From Pseudomonadota bacterium (lineage in GTDB: Bacteria; Pseudomonadota; Alphaproteobacteria; UBA8366; JADFVY01): a stretch of DNA of 6,153 bases. The stretch spans positions 1-6,153 of the forward strand of contig JADFVY010000587.1 of the NCBI GenBank assembly GCA_015222795.1. Direction: 5' to 3'. A model generated the notes under the pieces. It worked only from the letters and a program-made list of their open reading frames with translations, was not told where the DNA came from and searched no databases. The translations under genes were made by a program, and so were the position numbers. This document shows, piece after piece, positions 4,910-6,153 of the stretch. Each line of letters begins with the position of its first letter. Positions within the stretch are counted from its first letter, which is position 1.

Positions 4910-6153
4910 ATGCAGAACACATCCCCCAAAGTCGGCATCGTCAGCCTGGGCTGCGCCAAGGCGCTGGTCGATTCCGAACGCATCGTAACGCGCCTCACCG
5001 CCGAGGGTTACGAGATCACCGGCTCCTACGAGGGCGCCGACGTCGTCATCGTCAACACCTGCGGCTTTCTCGACAGCGCCCGGGCCGAGAGCCTGGAGGC
5101 CATCGGCGAGGCCATGGCGCGCAACGGCCGCGTCGTGGTCACCGGCTGCATGGGGGTGGACGAGAGCGGCATCCGCGATGCCCACCCCAACGTGCTGGCG
5201 GTCACCGGGCCGCATCAGTACGAGGCCGTGGTCAATGCGGTGCATGAGGCCGTGCCGCCGGCCCACGACCCGTTCCTCGACCTGGTGCCGCCGGAAGGGC
5301 TGCATCTGACGCCGCGCCACTACGCCTTCCTGAAGATTTCCGAGGGCTGCAACAACAAATGCAGCTTCTGCATCATCCCGGCGCTGCGCGGCAAGCTGGA
5401 CAGCCGCCCGGCGGCCGACGTGCTGGGCGAGGCCGAACGGTTGGTCGCCGCCGGAGTCAAGGAACTGCTGGTCATCAGCCAGGACACCAGCGCCTACGGG
5501 CTGGACCTGAAATACGCGCAGAGCGAATGGCGCGGCCAACCGGTCGCCGCGCGCTTTTACGACCTCGCCGCCGCCCTGGGCGAACTCGGCGCCTGGGTCC
5601 GGATGCATTACGTCTATCCCTATCCGCATGTGGACGATGTCATCCCCCTGATGGCCGAGGGCAAGATCCTGCCCTATCTCGACATTCCTTTCCAGCATGC
5701 GCATCCGGACGTGCTCAAAGCCATGAAGCGCCCGGCCGACCAGACGAAGCTGCTGGAACGTATCGCGGGCTGGCGCAAGGTCTGCCCGGACCTGGCCATC
5801 CGCTCGACCTTCATCGTCGGCTTCCCCGGCGAGACCGAGGAGCAGTTCGAATATCTGCTGGACTGGATGGAAGAGGCGCAAATCGACCGCGCCGGTGCCT
5901 TCAAATACGAAAACGTCAAGGGCGCGCCCTCCCGGGACCTGCCTGGCCAGGTCGACGAGGAGATCAAGGAACAGCGCTGGCAGCGCCTGATGGAAACCCA
6001 GATGGCGATCAGCCAGAGCCGCCTGGCGAGCAAAGTCGGCCGCATGATCGAGGTCATCGTCGACGAGGTGGACGACGAAGGCGCGGTAGCCCGCAGCAAG
6101 TGGGACGCCCCGGAAGTAGACGGCTGCGTCTTCATCGACAGCGAGGACGCCAC
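4910..6153 (+). CDS. rimO: Ribosomal protein S12 methylthiotransferase RimO, partial (C-terminal end missing)
   Basis: RimO is a cytoplasmic radical-SAM enzyme that adds a methylthio group to the conserved aspartate of ribosomal protein S12. The N-terminal methylthiotransferase domain carries three cysteines for the auxiliary [4Fe-4S] cluster: C15 in VSLGCAKALVDSE, C51 in NTCGFLDSA and C80 in TGCMG. The SAM cluster motif is SEGCNNKCSFC (C147, C151, C154). SLGC.KALVDSE and PALRGKL.SRP are typical of RimO rather than MiaB. The TRAM domain begins near residue 373 and is cut at residue 414 of an expected 440-450. The ATG at 4910 is fixed: the upstream in-frame codons back to the stop at 4865-4867 include no ATG, GTG or TTG. 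No Shine-Dalgarno is visible. It is divergent from the kinase and functionally unrelated to it, so this is probably a housekeeping neighbour. Confidence 0.97.
   Translation, partial: MQNTSPKVGIVSLGCAKALVDSERIVTRLTAEGYEITGSYEGADVVIVNTCGFLDSARAESLEAIGEAMARNGRVVVTGCMGVDESGIRDAHPNVLAVTGPHQYEAVVNAVHEAVPPAHDPFLDLVPPEGLHLTPRHYAFLKISEGCNNKCSFCIIPALRGKLDSRPAADVLGEAERLVAAGVKELLVISQDTSAYGLDLKYAQSEWRGQPVAARFYDLAAALGELGAWVRMHYVYPYPHVDDVIPLMAEGKILPYLDIPFQHAHPDVLKAMKRPADQTKLLERIAGWRKVCPDLAIRSTFIVGFPGETEEQFEYLLDWMEEAQIDRAGAFKYENVKGAPSRDLPGQVDEEIKEQRWQRLMETQMAISQSRLASKVGRMIEVIVDEVDDEGAVARSKWDAPEVDGCVFIDSEDA

Noticed and set aside
4864..5247. Plus-strand frame with ATG 4864 overlapping the rimO start
   Set aside because: It is out of frame with rimO, its translation is low-complexity Arg/His/Gly-rich sequence, and it has no ribosome site.
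4901..5881. 326-codon minus-strand open frame opposite rimO
   Set aside because: It is a His-, Gln- and Gly-rich translation with no domain, antisense to rimO whose cluster cysteines are clear; it is a composition shadow.

Overview
The window looks like chromosomal DNA from a GC-rich Gram-negative bacterium. An alphaproteobacterium, perhaps of the Rhodospirillales type, fits best: it has a Tat-exported tripartite-transporter binding protein, a large soluble multi-PAS hybrid kinase and a standard rimO. The taxonomic guess is inference only. I see no rRNA, tRNA, CRISPR array, transposase gene or phage gene.

Layout. Three genes lie on the minus strand and one on the plus strand. Reading along the minus strand there is (1) a five-PAS hybrid sensor histidine kinase with a C-terminal receiver (4625 down to 1578); (2) after 109 bp, an OmpR/PhoB-type response regulator (1468 to 743); and (3) after 149 bp, the first 197 codons of a TctC/Bug-family solute-binding protein (593 down to 1, running off the left edge). 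Divergent from these, rimO (ribosomal protein S12 methylthiotransferase) starts at 4910 and runs off the right edge inside its TRAM domain.

How the genes may work together. The kinase and regulator are adjacent and co-oriented, so they are probably partners. The binding-protein gene follows with its own good sigma70-type promoter (TTGACA, 18 bp, GATACT). Just upstream of the -35 lies an exact hexamer direct repeat with a 10-bp period, the arrangement expected of an OmpR-family operator. The simplest model is a local two-component system controlling a tripartite uptake system for an organic acid, like TctD/TctE. The difference is that the sensor here is cytosolic and multi-PAS, not a membrane kinase with a periplasmic sensor. 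TctA/TctB-like membrane subunits would be expected beyond the left edge but are not visible.

The 284-bp divergent region between the kinase and rimO holds the most striking non-coding structure: a 61-bp near-perfect palindrome (4709-4769, 29 of 30 pairs), which looks like a dispersed palindromic element or a very large operator or hairpin. It also holds a tandem 8-bp repeat with an 11-bp period (4828-4846) and a possible leaderless promoter for rimO, which has no Shine-Dalgarno sequence and no alternative upstream start.

No wholly new system is evident. The points worth following are the palindrome, the candidate operator sites and the unusual sensor/transporter pairing.
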